64,000 nucleotides of DNA from Gimesia aquarii (GCF_007748175.1 NZ_CP037422.1:1342528-1406527); one strand, 5' to 3'. Shown: positions 8,884-19,243, counted from the stretch's first letter. Notes: generated from the sequence alone by a model not told the origin. Numbers and translations are program-made.

Positions 8884-11800
8884 ATGTCAACGGGCAGTAT
8901 CAAAAGGCTCCTCGTCGCCAATCGTAGTGAAATCGCGATCCGTATTTTTCGAAGTACCCATGAATTGGGAATTCGAACTGTTGGCATCTATACTCACGAA
9001 GATCGCTATGCTCTGCACCGCACGAAAGCAGATGAAGCTTATCAGATCGGGAAGCCTGGTCATCCAGTGAAATCGTATCTGGATATTGATGCGATTATTA
9101 CTTTGGCGAAACAGAAAAAGATTGATGCAATCCATCCCGGTTATGGATTCTTATCGGAAAATGCCGAGTTCGCTCAAGCATGTGCTGATGCCGGAATTAT
9201 TTTTGTCGGTCCCCGTGTCGAAACTTTACAACAACTGGGCGATAAAATTTCTGCCCGTAAGATTGCTGACAAAGCAGGTGTTCCCGTTCTGGGGGGAAGT
9301 GGCGAAGCAATTACCGATGCCGCCTCAGGTCGAAAGACGGCACAGAGTATCGGTTTCCCCATTATTCTGAAAGCCGCCCATGGTGGCGGTGGTCGCGGAA
9401 TGCGTGTGGTTCAGGACGAAAAGGAGTTTGATGCTGCTTTCGAGCAGGCACGTAGCGAATCTCTGGCTGCCTTCGGTAGTCCTGATGTCTTTGTGGAAAA
9501 ATTCATCTCCCGTGCACGTCACATCGAAGTGCAGTTATTAGGGGATAAGCATGGTAATCTCGTGCATCTTTATGAACGTGATTGTTCGGTTCAAAGACGC
9601 CACCAGAAAGTGGTGGAAATTGCACCTGCTCCCAACATTGATCCCGACGTCAGAAAGGCACTTTGTGATGCCGCTTTGAAGATTGGTCAAAGTGTGGATT
9701 ATGAATGTGCAGGAACGGTGGAATTTCTGCTGGATGCCGACACGAATGAATTCTACTTCATCGAAGTGAATCCGCGAATTCAGGTTGAGCATACGGTGAC
9801 TGAAGAAGTGACCGGGATTGATATTGTGAAATCACAGATTTTGATCGCACAGGGGACGCCTCTCGCAGATCCTGAGATCAAAATTAATTCACAGGAAGAA
9901 ATTGAGACGAATGGATTTGCGATTCAATGTCGTGTGACAACTGAAGATCCCACAAACAATTTCATGCCCGACTACGGGCGAGTTGCGCATTATCGGTCTG
10001 CCAGCGGTATGGGCGTGCGTCTGGATGCAGGAACGGCGTTCTCGGGAGCGATGGTATTTCCTTATTATGATTCGCTGCTAGTGAAAGTTACGATTTGGGC
10101 ACGGACATTTAAAGTGGCCAGTGCGCGCATCGAACGTTGCTTGCAGGAATTTCGAATTCGCGGTGTGAAAACGAATATCCCCTTCGTTTTGAAGCTGATA
10201 ACGCATCCGACATTTATCAACGGAGATTGTTATACGCGTTTTATTGATGAGACACCGGAACTGTTTGATTTTCCTCAGCGGCATGACCGTGCTACGAAAC
10301 TTTTGACATATCTGGCAGAAACAATCGTCAATGGCAATCCATTGGTTAAGGATCGTCCTAAAGCGAAGCGTCGTAAAGCAGCTCCGATTCCTGCTTACAA
10401 CAAGAAACAGGCGTCGCCTCCTGATGGCATGAAACAGAAATTACAGGAACTGGGAGCAGAGAAATTCAGTAAGTGGATTCTGGAACAAAAGCCGCTGCTG
10501 TTGACAGATACTTCCTTCCGCGATGCACATCAATCATTGTATGCGACCCGGTTTCGTACGCACGATATGCTGCAGATTGCAGATGTCTACGCACATAATT
10601 GCCCGGAATTGTTCTCGCTGGAAATGTGGGGTGGTGCTACATTTGATACCTCTATGCGATTTCTGAAAGAAAGTCCGTGGCAACGCCTGGCGGAGATGCG
10701 AACCCGGGTGCCCAATATTTTGTTTCAAATGTTGATCCGTGCGTCGAGTGCCGTCGGTTATACCAACTATCCAGACAACGTCGTACGTGCGTTTGTGAAA
10801 GAAGCTGCCGCTGCAGGCATTGATGTGTTCCGCGTGTTTGACGCGTTGAACTGGGTTCCCAACATGAAAGTCGCCATGGAAGAGGTCCAGAAGAGCGGCG
10901 CCATCTGCGAGGCCAGTATTTGTTACACCGGCGATATTTTAGATTCATCCAAGACGAAGTATGATTTGAAATACTACGTTAACATGGCCAAAGAACTGGA
11001 AAACATGGGCGCGCATATTCTTGCCATTAAAGATATGGCCGGACTTTGCAAACCTTATGCGGCGCAATTACTGGTCAAAACATTGAAAGAAGAAATCGGC
11101 ATTCCCATCCACTTCCATACACATGATACAGGTGGTGGTCAGGCTGCTTCGATTTTGAAAGCAGCAGAAGCGGGCCTGGATATTGCCGATGGCGCTGTCC
11201 CCTCCATGTCAGGAGGAACTTCACAGCCAAATCTCAATACGGTGATTGAAGCGCAGCGATTCTCAGACCATCAGCCAACTGTTGATGTGCATCAACTGGA
11301 TGAAATTTCTGAGTACTGGCGCGCCACTCGGAACTTCTATTCTGCATTCGAAAGTCCCGTACTTCCTGCGGGCGCGAATTTATACGAACATCAAATGCCC
11401 GGTGGTCAATATACAAACCTCTTGCAACAGGCCCAGTCTCTGGGATTGGGTGATCGCTGGTCTGAAGTCTGCCATATTTATGCGGAAGTGAATCAGCTTT
11501 TGGGTGATATTGTCAAAGTGACCCCCACTTCCAAAGCCGTTGGTGATATGGCGTTGTTCCTGGTTGCCAATGATCTGAGTTGCGATGATGTTGTAAGTGG
11601 TGATCGTGACCTGGCATTTCCAGAGTCTGTGCTTGACCTCGTGAGTGGCCGCATGGGGCAGACTCCTGGCGGTTTCCCTGAAGAAGTCCAGAAGCAGATT
11701 CTACGCGGCGAAAAGCCCTTAACCGAACGACCGGGAAGTATTCTGCCTCCGGCTGATTTTGAAGAAGCGGCTAAAGAGGTGCAGAAATTTGTGAATCATA

Positions 11801-12336
11801 CTCCCACCGACCAGGATGTTATTTCCTTTCTGCTGTACCCGAAAGTGTTCGAAGATTTTATGAAGCATCAGGAAGCCTATTTTGATACGAGTGGCTTGCC
11901 TACCTATGCGTTCTTTGACGGAATGGAACCGGAAGAAGAAATCATGGTTGATATCGCGCCTGGGAAAACGTTGATCCTCAAATTTTTGGCTGTCGGCAAA
12001 CCACAGACCGACGGTTGCCGTACTGTCTTTTTTGAATTGAATGGTCAGCCACGCGAAGTGATCATTGTCGATAAATCTTTGAAACCGCAAGATGAATCGA
12101 GACGCAGAGCAGATCAATCCGATCCAAAACAAATCGGAGCAACAATGCCGGGAGTCGTTGTTTCGCTGGCGGTCAAAGTTGGTAGTAAGGTTAAAGCCGG
12201 CGATCAATTATTGATGCTGGAAGCAATGAAAATGCAAACCAGTGTTATTTCTGAACAGGATGGAGAGGTCAGTCAGATTCTGGTTGAACCTGGTACACAA
12301 GTGGAGTCTGGTGACTTATTGATCATGTTAGACTAA
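8884..12336 (+). CDS. pyc: Pyruvate carboxylase
   Basis: 1150-residue single-chain biotin enzyme that makes oxaloacetate from pyruvate, bicarbonate and ATP. The full-length architecture is visible. A biotin carboxylase/ATP-grasp part covers about 1-455 (LLVANRSEIAIR, HGGGGRGMRVV, FIEVNPRIQVEHTVTE). The carboxyltransferase part covers about 530-810 (TDTSFRDAHQSLYATRFRT, and LAIKDMAGL with the metal-site lysine at 716). The C-terminal biotin carrier has LEAMKM, with the biotinylated lysine at 1116. Length matches the usual 1145-1180. Start ATG at 8884 has GGAG six nt upstream. It is a single gene with no close downstream partner. It refills the citric acid cycle; whether acetyl-CoA activates it cannot be judged here. 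Confidence 0.97.
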   Translation: MSTGSIKRLLVANRSEIAIRIFRSTHELGIRTVGIYTHEDRYALHRTKADEAYQIGKPGHPVKSYLDIDAIITLAKQKKIDAIHPGYGFLSENAEFAQACADAGIIFVGPRVETLQQLGDKISARKIADKAGVPVLGGSGEAITDAASGRKTAQSIGFPIILKAAHGGGGRGMRVVQDEKEFDAAFEQARSESLAAFGSPDVFVEKFISRARHIEVQLLGDKHGNLVHLYERDCSVQRRHQKVVEIAPAPNIDPDVRKALCDAALKIGQSVDYECAGTVEFLLDADTNEFYFIEVNPRIQVEHTVTEEVTGIDIVKSQILIAQGTPLADPEIKINSQEEIETNGFAIQCRVTTEDPTNNFMPDYGRVAHYRSASGMGVRLDAGTAFSGAMVFPYYDSLLVKVTIWARTFKVASARIERCLQEFRIRGVKTNIPFVLKLITHPTFINGDCYTRFIDETPELFDFPQRHDRATKLLTYLAETIVNGNPLVKDRPKAKRRKAAPIPAYNKKQASPPDGMKQKLQELGAEKFSKWILEQKPLLLTDTSFRDAHQSLYATRFRTHDMLQIADVYAHNCPELFSLEMWGGATFDTSMRFLKESPWQRLAEMRTRVPNILFQMLIRASSAVGYTNYPDNVVRAFVKEAAAAGIDVFRVFDALNWVPNMKVAMEEVQKSGAICEASICYTGDILDSSKTKYDLKYYVNMAKELENMGAHILAIKDMAGLCKPYAAQLLVKTLKEEIGIPIHFHTHDTGGGQAASILKAAEAGLDIADGAVPSMSGGTSQPNLNTVIEAQRFSDHQPTVDVHQLDEISEYWRATRNFYSAFESPVLPAGANLYEHQMPGGQYTNLLQQAQSLGLGDRWSEVCHIYAEVNQLLGDIVKVTPTSKAVGDMALFLVANDLSCDDVVSGDRDLAFPESVLDLVSGRMGQTPGGFPEEVQKQILRGEKPLTERPGSILPPADFEEAAKEVQKFVNHTPTDQDVISFLLYPKVFEDFMKHQEAYFDTSGLPTYAFFDGMEPEEEIMVDIAPGKTLILKFLAVGKPQTDGCRTVFFELNGQPREVIIVDKSLKPQDESRRRADQSDPKQIGATMPGVVVSLAVKVGSKVKAGDQLLMLEAMKMQTSVISEQDGEVSQILVEPGTQVESGDLLIMLD

Positions 12337-12688
12337 ATTCTCGGTTATACATGTAAAGTAAACCCCTCCATCGCGATCTTGATTGGAAGACATGTGAGAG
12401 TATTTTGAGCAGGTATTTCCCTCATCATGTTGCAATTGATTTAAAGACTTTTAGCCTATTTATCCTAAATATACCATCGTTCCGCAAAGCAGTTTCTTCT
12501 CTCTAGAAACAGGTCACATTTTGCGTTTAGAGACGAGAGAAATTCAATGCTGGCTTAAATCTTCGCCGATAGATTAGTTAGCAGGTCATCCATCTCAGGC
12601 CTTGGTTTAACGATCATCTTCTGTAAACCATGTATTAGAACAGTATTACTTGGGTCATCTTCTATCAAGCATTCGGAGTACGTGGCGA
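12337..12688. other. Intergenic spacer after pyc
   Basis: About 350 bp with no clear terminator hairpin, RNA gene or short gene. Confidence 0.45.
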
Positions 12689-12976
12689 ATGAGTGGAGCG
12701 AGTCAGTCGGTTAATCCCCCCCATTTTGTTATCTCTAGTGAGGGAGAGATCCTGGGAGAAGATACGCCCGAAAATCAGGAACTAGTTCGACGAGTGGTCG
12801 CTTGTGTAAATGCCTGTGATGGAATTACCACAGAAGAACTTGAAAACGGCATAATTAACGACATGCGGAATGCCATTGCTCAGGCCGCTCCTTTACTGCA
12901 GGAACGGAGTCAGATGACGGAACTGCTGCAGAGAGAAATACGAACTGAACTCGCTTCCCGGAAAAAAAATAGCTAG
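12689..12976 (+). CDS. Small conserved hypothetical protein with a VACVNAC motif
   Basis: About 95 residues from the ATG at 12689 (an in-frame TTG at 12650 has no good ribosome-binding site). The first half is a short beta-like stretch (HFVISSEGEILGEDT). It is followed by RRVVACVNACDGITTEELE, a motif I associate with small phage and bacterial hypothetical proteins of unknown role. The C-terminal 30 residues are a charged helix (LLQREIRTELASRKK). There is no signal peptide. It faces the secreted protein gene at 13000 convergently with only 23 nt between them. The function is unknown. Confidence 0.55.
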   Translation: MSGASQSVNPPHFVISSEGEILGEDTPENQELVRRVVACVNACDGITTEELENGIINDMRNAIAQAAPLLQERSQMTELLQREIRTELASRKKNS

Positions 12977-12999
12977 TTCAGATTTCTCTCACCGAGAAT

Positions 13000-13698
13000 T
13001 CAATTTGAGTTTCGCCTGATAAATCCACTAATACGAACTTTTATTTTTCCTGTCGAACGATGACCCGCAGGTAAATTGAGACCAATCATTAATAGACCAT
13101 CCTCTTTTGGTACATATTCTACTTTGTTACCAATCTTAAATGGTCTGCTCATTTTGGGTTTCCCTTTTTCTTTGGAAACCACAATTCCCATCAGAGCGCC
13201 AGCAGGAATTCCTTTCGCCAGTTCTTTCATCGGCGTTTCATCTGGTAAGCCCTCGACACCTACTTTGAGATCGGTAATAAAGTTATAGGTTCCGGTAGCT
13301 TGAATGCGAACGGTTTTCCCTTTCGCGAGGAATCCGGCAGGGGTACTCCAGTTACGAGAAGCATCGATATCAAAATCAGATGAATTGGATGTCATCAGCT
13401 TTTCGTTAAGCTGCTTGATCATTTCTTTTACACCAGGTACATCCTTTTTGATTGTGAGAATCGACTCTAGCATCTTACGTGAACTCTCGTAGTCTCCTGC
13501 ATCAGAATATTTCTTGGCGATGTCGGCAGACTGCCTGATAAATGCATCCCGAACTTTATCTGCCTGCAAATTGAGTTGCTTCACATTTATTTTTTTGGAA
13601 GAAGATTGTGCATAGGAGGCTTGAGCTGTAACGAACATTACAATCAAACTCCCTATGACGAAACATGAAGTTCGGCAGATATTTTTATATTTTAACAC
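13000..13698 (-). CDS. Secreted hypothetical protein, 232 aa
   Basis: Starts at a GTG (13698) preceded by GGGAAGAG. The signal peptide is clear (hydrophobic CFVIGSLIVMFVTAQASYA, cleavage probably after SYAQ). The mature part begins with a helical segment (QADKVRDAFIRQSADIAKKY, then a repeat-like region of about 40 residues resembling a TPR hairpin). It is followed by a beta-rich domain of about 130 residues (FDIDASRNWSTPAGFLAKGK start, GLLMIGLNLPAGHRSTGKIK end). That end resembles PA-IL-like lectin/LecA-type domains, in which NWSTP and a short GL-IGLN stretch recur, but this is only a resemblance. It is probably periplasmic. The function is unknown. Confidence 0.65.
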   Translation of the reverse strand: MLKYKNICRTSCFVIGSLIVMFVTAQASYAQSSSKKINVKQLNLQADKVRDAFIRQSADIAKKYSDAGDYESSRKMLESILTIKKDVPGVKEMIKQLNEKLMTSNSSDFDIDASRNWSTPAGFLAKGKTVRIQATGTYNFITDLKVGVEGLPDETPMKELAKGIPAGALMGIVVSKEKGKPKMSRPFKIGNKVEYVPKEDGLLMIGLNLPAGHRSTGKIKVRISGFIRRNSN

Positions 13699-13821
13699 GT
13701 TACTCTTCCCTTGCTCACTCAGAATAATTTTTGTACCAGAGTCTATTATGGTCGGCGAGTCATACGATTTACAAACAGATTTTTGCTTTCAGACTTGCTT
13801 GCAGGCAAATCGATAACAGGT

Positions 13822-14169
13822 TTAACCGGGTGGCCAACTCATCGCACGACCCCCTAATAAATGCAGATGCAGATGATCAACTGTTTGGCCTCCTTCTGTG
13901 CCGGTATTGACGATCATACGATATCCATTTTCGAGTCCGAGTATCTTTGCTACCTCTCCGACAGTTAGTATCAAATGACCAACCAGTTCCTGGTCCTCAG
14001 ATTTCAGATGAGCCATCGAAGGAATTTCCCGTTTGGGAATCACAAGCACATGCGTGGGAGCCTGTGGGTTCACATCCTTAAATGCCAAACATAATTCGTC
14101 TTCATAAATGATTTCGGCTGGAATTTCCTGATCGATAATTTTCTTGAAAATTGTTTTCTCACCAGTCAT
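13822..14169 (-). CDS. hinT: HIT family (histidine triad) nucleotide-binding protein
   Basis: 115 residues, the normal length for HinT-type purine nucleoside phosphoramidases. The N-terminal pattern (TIFKKIIDQEIPAEIIYED) and LAFKDVNPQAPTHVLVIPK are characteristic of the family. The active-site triad is HLHLHLL, preceded by GGQTVD and followed by GGRAMSWPPG. Start ATG at 14169 is preceded by AAGGATG. It is a cytoplasmic homodimer in known members, hydrolysing aminoacyl-AMP or AMP-amidates. It is transcribed from its own promoter between the Nramp-like gene and a secreted-protein gene, with no obvious functional link to either. The identification is firm; the physiological substrate is unknown. 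Confidence 0.93.
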   Translation of the reverse strand: MTGEKTIFKKIIDQEIPAEIIYEDELCLAFKDVNPQAPTHVLVIPKREIPSMAHLKSEDQELVGHLILTVGEVAKILGLENGYRMIVNTGTEGGQTVDHLHLHLLGGRAMSWPPG

Positions 14170-14439
14170 TTAACCCACATCCTTTCTGTTTCATTCGACG
14201 CTTTTTTGAATTTCTACAAGAAAAACAAGTAAAAAGAGCGTCTCGTTTACCAATCGGTTTATGACGTCGTGACGATCAACTGGCTTCGATTATAGCGAAT
14301 GCCGATTTGATTCACATCAGCAATAAGCTTCCATATTAGATCAATGATTTCCCTCGTTTCATTTCGAAGTAGTCATCAAACTCAGCGCAAGAACGTCAGC
14401 GCATTTTAAATATGGGTATGACTACTCTTGTATGAAACA

Positions 14440-16125
14440 CTACGCAAAAAGTTGTTTATATACGCCGTAGCTACCTGCCACTAAGAGGCCCAGACAAGAC
14501 AGGAACAACAGCAGATCCCAAAGACGGCCTGGCATCAGACGCGCGTCTATTTTTGTAAAACGCAAGTAGAGGGCTGCGATTCCCAGCATCGGCAGCATAA
14601 TGGCCTGCATTGTTCCGGCAATTAAGACCAGCCTGACCGGGTTGGCTCCCGTTAAAAATACAGTCAGACAAAGCAGAGGTAAGAGTAAAGACATCAGCTT
14701 GACACAGTTTTGAACGGCGTTCGGTTTGCGATCGTCGACCACACTAAAAAAGCGTAGTCCATCTGAGAAAATGCGGGCATTCGCCGCATTCGCAACCAGA
14801 AATGTCGAGTAGAGTACTGCGATCGCGCCTACTAAAAATAGCCACTTTGCGTATTCTCCAAAAACCGGTACATACGCTTCCGCCAGCGTACTGACCATTC
14901 GCATTCCATCAGGATCTAAGCCTTCCTTATGCAGGACGGCAACCCCCATTAAAAAAAACGCCAATGTTGCAAATGTGTAAATACACATTGAAGCAAAGGC
15001 GTCTATTTTCATCACACGCATCCAGCCTTTGGCCCGTAGTGCCCAGCTCTCATCTTCAGAATGCGGGCCGGTAAATCGAGCATATCCTTTTTCCAGACAC
15101 CAGTACGGATAAGCAATTAATTCTGTCGCACCGACACCAATAATCCCAAACGCGGCGAGCGCTGTCAGTAGCGGGTTCATACCATTGGTGGCTTCAGGAA
15201 TTCCAAAAGAGAGACCACGGATAATCTCTTCTGTTGAGATAGTCCAGACTTCAGAAGTCTGTAAAGAAATGACGTTCCCAATCGTGATAAATGTAAACGA
15301 AACGACTAACACTGTTGATAAATTCTCGATCAGATTATAGCGACCATAATACAACAAAAATGAGGTCAATATGGCAATCACTCCTGCCCAGATCTTATCG
15401 TCCCAGGTTTGAGGTTCGATCAATGACTGTCCTGTTTGATCCACCAGTTTTTCCTGTTTGCGAATTTTTTGTAGAATGAGTTCGCCTTGCGCCTCAAGTC
15501 GTTCGATGCGTTTTTTGAGCTTCGCGTGGCCGCGTAGATATCGCTCCCGTTGATCGGGATTCATCGAGGCCATGGGACTCTGATCGTCTTTTAGTTCTTC
15601 TTCGATCTTCAGATAGTGCACAAACTCTTTTTCTGAAGGAACCTGAATCGCTTTGAGATAATCTCCCTGAATCGGCAGTGTCAGAGCTAAAGCCTGACCA
15701 ACTCCTCCCACGATTCCTCCCAGTTGCCCGATCGTGCAGATGCTCATGACCAACCAGAACCAGAGGATCCAGTTTGGGGCAAGTCGATGCTGATCTCGTG
15801 AAAATCCCAAACGGGGGCCAGGTACATGGTTTAAAGCGGATAACGTCGTCTCCCCTCGAGAAATAGAATAGCGCCCGAGCTCAATCTGCACAAACACTTT
15901 GATCAGGCAGCCGACGATGATTAACCAGAGAAGAGTGATACCTGCTTGTGCACCCGTTTTTGTGGTAGCGATTAATTCCCCGGAACCCACGATGCTGCCG
16001 GCAATAATCAGCCCTGGTCCTAAGCGTTTTACAATCCCCCAAAAGTCAGTGGGAGCATTGATGATGTCGTTATTATTGGAACCATTGGATGTATCGAGCG
16101 CTTTATTCTCCTGTTGAGATTCCAT
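14440..16125 (-). CDS. Nramp-like membrane transporter lacking the DPGN motif
   Basis: 561 residues with about 11 hydrophobic helices and the Nramp-family opening GPGLIIAGSIVGSGE. In true Mn/Fe transporters the helix-1 metal site is D-P-G-N; the aligned residues here are G47-S48-G49-E50. The helix-6 M-P-H site is replaced by ELIAYPYW. A charged, probably coiled-coil insertion of about 65 residues (around 165-230, ERLEAQGELILQKIRKQEK) sits between early helices and is not standard. The substrate is therefore unlikely to be bound as in classical Nramp. The start ATG has AGGAG six nt upstream. It is a monocistronic gene between HIT and trpE. Family membership is inferred from overall pattern and GATELIAYPYW-type helix 6. 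Confidence 0.75.
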   Translation of the reverse strand: MESQQENKALDTSNGSNNNDIINAPTDFWGIVKRLGPGLIIAGSIVGSGELIATTKTGAQAGITLLWLIIVGCLIKVFVQIELGRYSISRGETTLSALNHVPGPRLGFSRDQHRLAPNWILWFWLVMSICTIGQLGGIVGGVGQALALTLPIQGDYLKAIQVPSEKEFVHYLKIEEELKDDQSPMASMNPDQRERYLRGHAKLKKRIERLEAQGELILQKIRKQEKLVDQTGQSLIEPQTWDDKIWAGVIAILTSFLLYYGRYNLIENLSTVLVVSFTFITIGNVISLQTSEVWTISTEEIIRGLSFGIPEATNGMNPLLTALAAFGIIGVGATELIAYPYWCLEKGYARFTGPHSEDESWALRAKGWMRVMKIDAFASMCIYTFATLAFFLMGVAVLHKEGLDPDGMRMVSTLAEAYVPVFGEYAKWLFLVGAIAVLYSTFLVANAANARIFSDGLRFFSVVDDRKPNAVQNCVKLMSLLLPLLCLTVFLTGANPVRLVLIAGTMQAIMLPMLGIAALYLRFTKIDARLMPGRLWDLLLFLSCLGLLVAGSYGVYKQLFA

Positions 16126-16212
16126 CGTACTCCTACTTCACCTTTGACTTCGACAGATGGGGTGATGTCGAAACACTACTCAGAGCCAGAAGAATTCAAA
16201 CGGTATGAACTT

Positions 16213-17721
16213 TCATTTGAGTTGTTTTTCTGCAACTTCAATCGCTTTGAGTAACCCCTTTGCCTTGTTAAGAGTTTCATAATATTCTGTTTCTGGAACA
16301 CTGTCTGCAACAATCCCGGCGCCGGCCTGAACATAGGCCTTTGATCCCTGCATTACTAATGTTCGAAGTGCAATACACGTATCCATGTTCCCGGTAAAAT
16401 CGAGATAGCCGACAGCTCCTGCATAAGGACCACGTCGGTGTGGTTCAAATTCATCAATAATTTCCATCGCCCGTACTTTCGGAGCGCCCGATACCGTTCC
16501 CGCGGGCAGTCCTGCTCTTAAAGCATCCAGTGCGGATCGTTCTTTTGTCAACTTGCCAGTCACATTGGATGTTATATGCATGACATGGCTATAACGCTCG
16601 ACGACCATCACGTCAGATAACTCCACCGATCCAAATTCACTCACGCGGCCCACATCATTTCTTGCCAGATCAATCAGCATCACATGTTCGGCTCGCTCCT
16701 TTGGATCTGCCAGTAATTCTTCTGCCAGACGTTTGTCTTCGGCTTCCGTCGTTCCCCGTTTTCTCGTACCGGCTAAAGGGCGAACTGTGGTGAGACGATC
16801 TTCCACGCGCACCATAATTTCAGGCGAACTGCCGACCAGATCGACTTCGGGAGTTTTCAGCAGGAACATAAATGGACTGGGATTGACCACTCTTAAACTA
16901 CGATAGATGTCAAGTGGCGTTGCTGAGGTTTCCAGATTGAGACGTTGGCTCAATACGACCTGAAAGATATCGCCGGCTACAATGTATTCCTTACAGGCAT
17001 CGACGGCTGCTTCAAATTTCTCTTGAGTAAAATTTGATTTCCAGGTTAAGTCAGGTTCGGTATGAGTATCGACGCTGATGTCAGCCATTTTTAAAACAGA
17101 GGAATCACCATTTTGAAAACGTTCGCATGTTTGATCAATGCGCTGACAGGCGGCCTGATAAGCGGCTTGTAGATCATTCTCGTCTAACCCTGGCTCGACG
17201 TGAGCGTGCGCGACAACTAAAACGGTTTTATTGATTTGATCAAAGACCACCATGTGGTCATACAAGGCAAAGGAAAGGTCGGGTAGTTGACGATCATTCT
17301 TTGGAGCGTTGGGTAGATTCTCTGAATAACGCACGACATCATAGCCGGCATATCCAACAGCACCACCACAAAAACGTGGCAGTGAAGGAAGCTCGGCAGC
17401 CTGATATTGTGAAAGGATGGTTTCCAGTTCATGTAATGGATCATCGACGGTTCGTTCTTCTGTTTGTCCGTCCTGCTGTATCACCAAGCGCTTTTCATAA
17501 GCGTCTACCATCAAAAATGGATTCGCTCCCAGAAAACTGTAGCGACTGATTTGTTCTCCCCCGACAACACTCTCAAAGAGAAAGGAATATGGTCCCTTTT
17601 CCAGCAATTGGTAGGCACTCACTGGTGTCAGAGTATCCCCTGTTAACTGTCGATAGACGGGAACCAGGTTGGCCTTACTCGAAAGCTGCTTAAATGCTTC
17701 AAAATCTGGAACGTATTTCAT
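16213..17721 (-). CDS. trpE: Anthranilate synthase component I
   Basis: About 502 residues; makes anthranilate from chorismate in tryptophan synthesis, using ammonia supplied by TrpG. The N-terminal half holds the feedback-site region ([30 protein letters not shown]). The catalytic half has the chorismate-binding signature: [53 protein letters not shown] and [17 protein letters not shown] motifs. I chose the ATG at 17721 because AAGAGAG lies 4 nt upstream; an in-frame ATG 13 codons earlier (17760) is possible. No trpG or other trp gene is adjacent, which is usual for planctomycetes. No leader peptide or T-box was recognised upstream. Confidence 0.93.
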   Translation of the reverse strand: MKYVPDFEAFKQLSSKANLVPVYRQLTGDTLTPVSAYQLLEKGPYSFLFESVVGGEQISRYSFLGANPFLMVDAYEKRLVIQQDGQTEERTVDDPLHELETILSQYQAAELPSLPRFCGGAVGYAGYDVVRYSENLPNAPKNDRQLPDLSFALYDHMVVFDQINKTVLVVAHAHVEPGLDENDLQAAYQAACQRIDQTCERFQNGDSSVLKMADISVDTHTEPDLTWKSNFTQEKFEAAVDACKEYIVAGDIFQVVLSQRLNLETSATPLDIYRSLRVVNPSPFMFLLKTPEVDLVGSSPEIMVRVEDRLTTVRPLAGTRKRGTTEAEDKRLAEELLADPKERAEHVMLIDLARNDVGRVSEFGSVELSDVMVVERYSHVMHITSNVTGKLTKERSALDALRAGLPAGTVSGAPKVRAMEIIDEFEPHRRGPYAGAVGYLDFTGNMDTCIALRTLVMQGSKAYVQAGAGIVADSVPETEYYETLNKAKGLLKAIEVAEKQLK

Positions 17722-18178
17722 GGACTCTCTTAATTGGTCTGTCTGAGGATGAACAAGCATCCCGGTTTTAATCCTTTGTGGTGGACTCTCTTATGAACAT
17801 TTCCGATCTTTGAGACAAGCTGCGAGGAGCCGCAGTTCTCAAAAATTTCAAAAATGTTCGGTTTCGACTTTATCTTACCTCGATTTCCTTTTGAACTTTC
17901 CCGTATTTGCGATTTTGATTCGGAGATGTGCAATGGTATTCAAGGCGTCTATTGCATAAAATGGAACAGGGTTTTTAATCTTACAAAGCTTTCAATCATA
18001 GCTTTCAATGAGATCAAAGTAGATTAGGCTTTGTTTTCAATGGCTAAGTGAGTATGTTATTCCTTTCCCGAGTCTACACCGTTTGGGAAAGAATGTCACG
18101 TAAGCGAGAATTCAGGGATAGAGACTATTTCTAACCGATTAAATTGATATAAATTGGGGTTAATAAAGGAGAAGCAGG
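17722..18178. other. Divergent intergenic region trpE/mcsB
   Basis: About 455 bp holding both promoters. A 10-bp direct repeat AGCTTTCAAT occurs at 17987-17996 and 18000-18009. No RNA structure was recognised. Confidence 0.45.
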
Positions 18179-19243
18179 GTGAATTTGGACGCGTTCACTC
18201 GCACAAGTGGTGAATGGTTGAGAGGAATCGGTCCCGACTCGGATATCGTCATGTCCAGTCGGATTCGACTCGCCAGAAACCTTACGCAATTCCCTTTTAT
18301 TAATCGCTGTACAGAATCAACACTGGGCGAGATCGAACAACTCGTGCGTCCTATTATCACCTCACTTCCTATGGATGTAAAACTGTCGTATCTGGATGTG
18401 AACCAACTTTGTAGTTTGGATCGGCAGTTCATTGTGGAACGACAGCTTATCAGCCGTGAACATGCAGAGCGTTCGGGGCCTCGAGGCGTAGGTCTAGATA
18501 GTGAAGAAAACATCGGCATCATGGTCAACGAAGAAGACCATCTCCGACTCCAGGTATTGCGAAGTGGGTTTTCTTTGAACGAATGCTGGGAGACCATTAA
18601 TCAGATCGATGACCTGTTGGAGCAGGAAGTGACCTATGCCTTCAGTGAAGAATTTGGTTATTTGACAGCCTGCCCTACAAACGTCGGAACTGGAATACGC
18701 GTGAGCGTCATGTTGCATCTGCCTGCATTAGTGATCACAAAGGAAATCCAAAAAGTATTTCAGGCGCTACAGAAAATTAATTTAGCCGTTCGTGGTCTGT
18801 ATGGTGAAGGCAGCCAGGCGATGGGCGATTTTTACCAAATATCCAATCAAGTCACTTTAGGACAAACCGAACGTCAGTTGATCGATAGTATTAAAGAGGT
18901 TGTTCCGAATATCATTTCGTATGAAAGACGTGTCAGGAATTCATTAATTAAAGAAAATCGCCAGGGGCTGCATGATCAGGTCTCTCGTGCTTATGGTATT
19001 TTGAGTACCGCGCAAACCATCAGCTCAGAAGAAACAATGCATCTGCTTTCCAGCGTGAGAATGGGTGTGAATCTGGGATTGATTGAAGAGTTACCCATCT
19101 CAACTGTCAATGAAATGTTTATCTTTACACAGCCCGCACATCTACAGAAATTGCAGGGAGGAGAGTTGGAATCGAGCGAACGTAACGCTGCGCGCGCTAA
19201 TTATCTCCGCCATCGGATAAACGACTCCAACGGTTCTAATTAA
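18179..19243 (+). CDS. mcsB: Protein-arginine kinase McsB (orphan)
   Basis: 354 residues, the normal length. Phosphorylates arginine residues on proteins, marking them for ClpCP in Firmicutes. Visible family features: SSRIRLARNL near the N-terminus, the catalytic loop TACPTNVGTG with the cysteine at 165, and a C-terminal R335-N-A-A-R-A340. The last resembles the RDxxRA phosphoarginine-binding motif but has Asn in place of Asp. The start is a GTG with AAGGAG 8 nt upstream. In Bacillus the gene sits with mcsA, ctsR and clpC; none of these is next to it here. Its neighbours are the divergent trpE and the giant haem protein gene. It could use a distant activator or act alone. The assignment to the family is firm. 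Confidence 0.9.
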   Translation: MNLDAFTRTSGEWLRGIGPDSDIVMSSRIRLARNLTQFPFINRCTESTLGEIEQLVRPIITSLPMDVKLSYLDVNQLCSLDRQFIVERQLISREHAERSGPRGVGLDSEENIGIMVNEEDHLRLQVLRSGFSLNECWETINQIDDLLEQEVTYAFSEEFGYLTACPTNVGTGIRVSVMLHLPALVITKEIQKVFQALQKINLAVRGLYGEGSQAMGDFYQISNQVTLGQTERQLIDSIKEVVPNIISYERRVRNSLIKENRQGLHDQVSRAYGILSTAQTISSEETMHLLSSVRMGVNLGLIEELPISTVNEMFIFTQPAHLQKLQGGELESSERNAARANYLRHRINDSNGSN

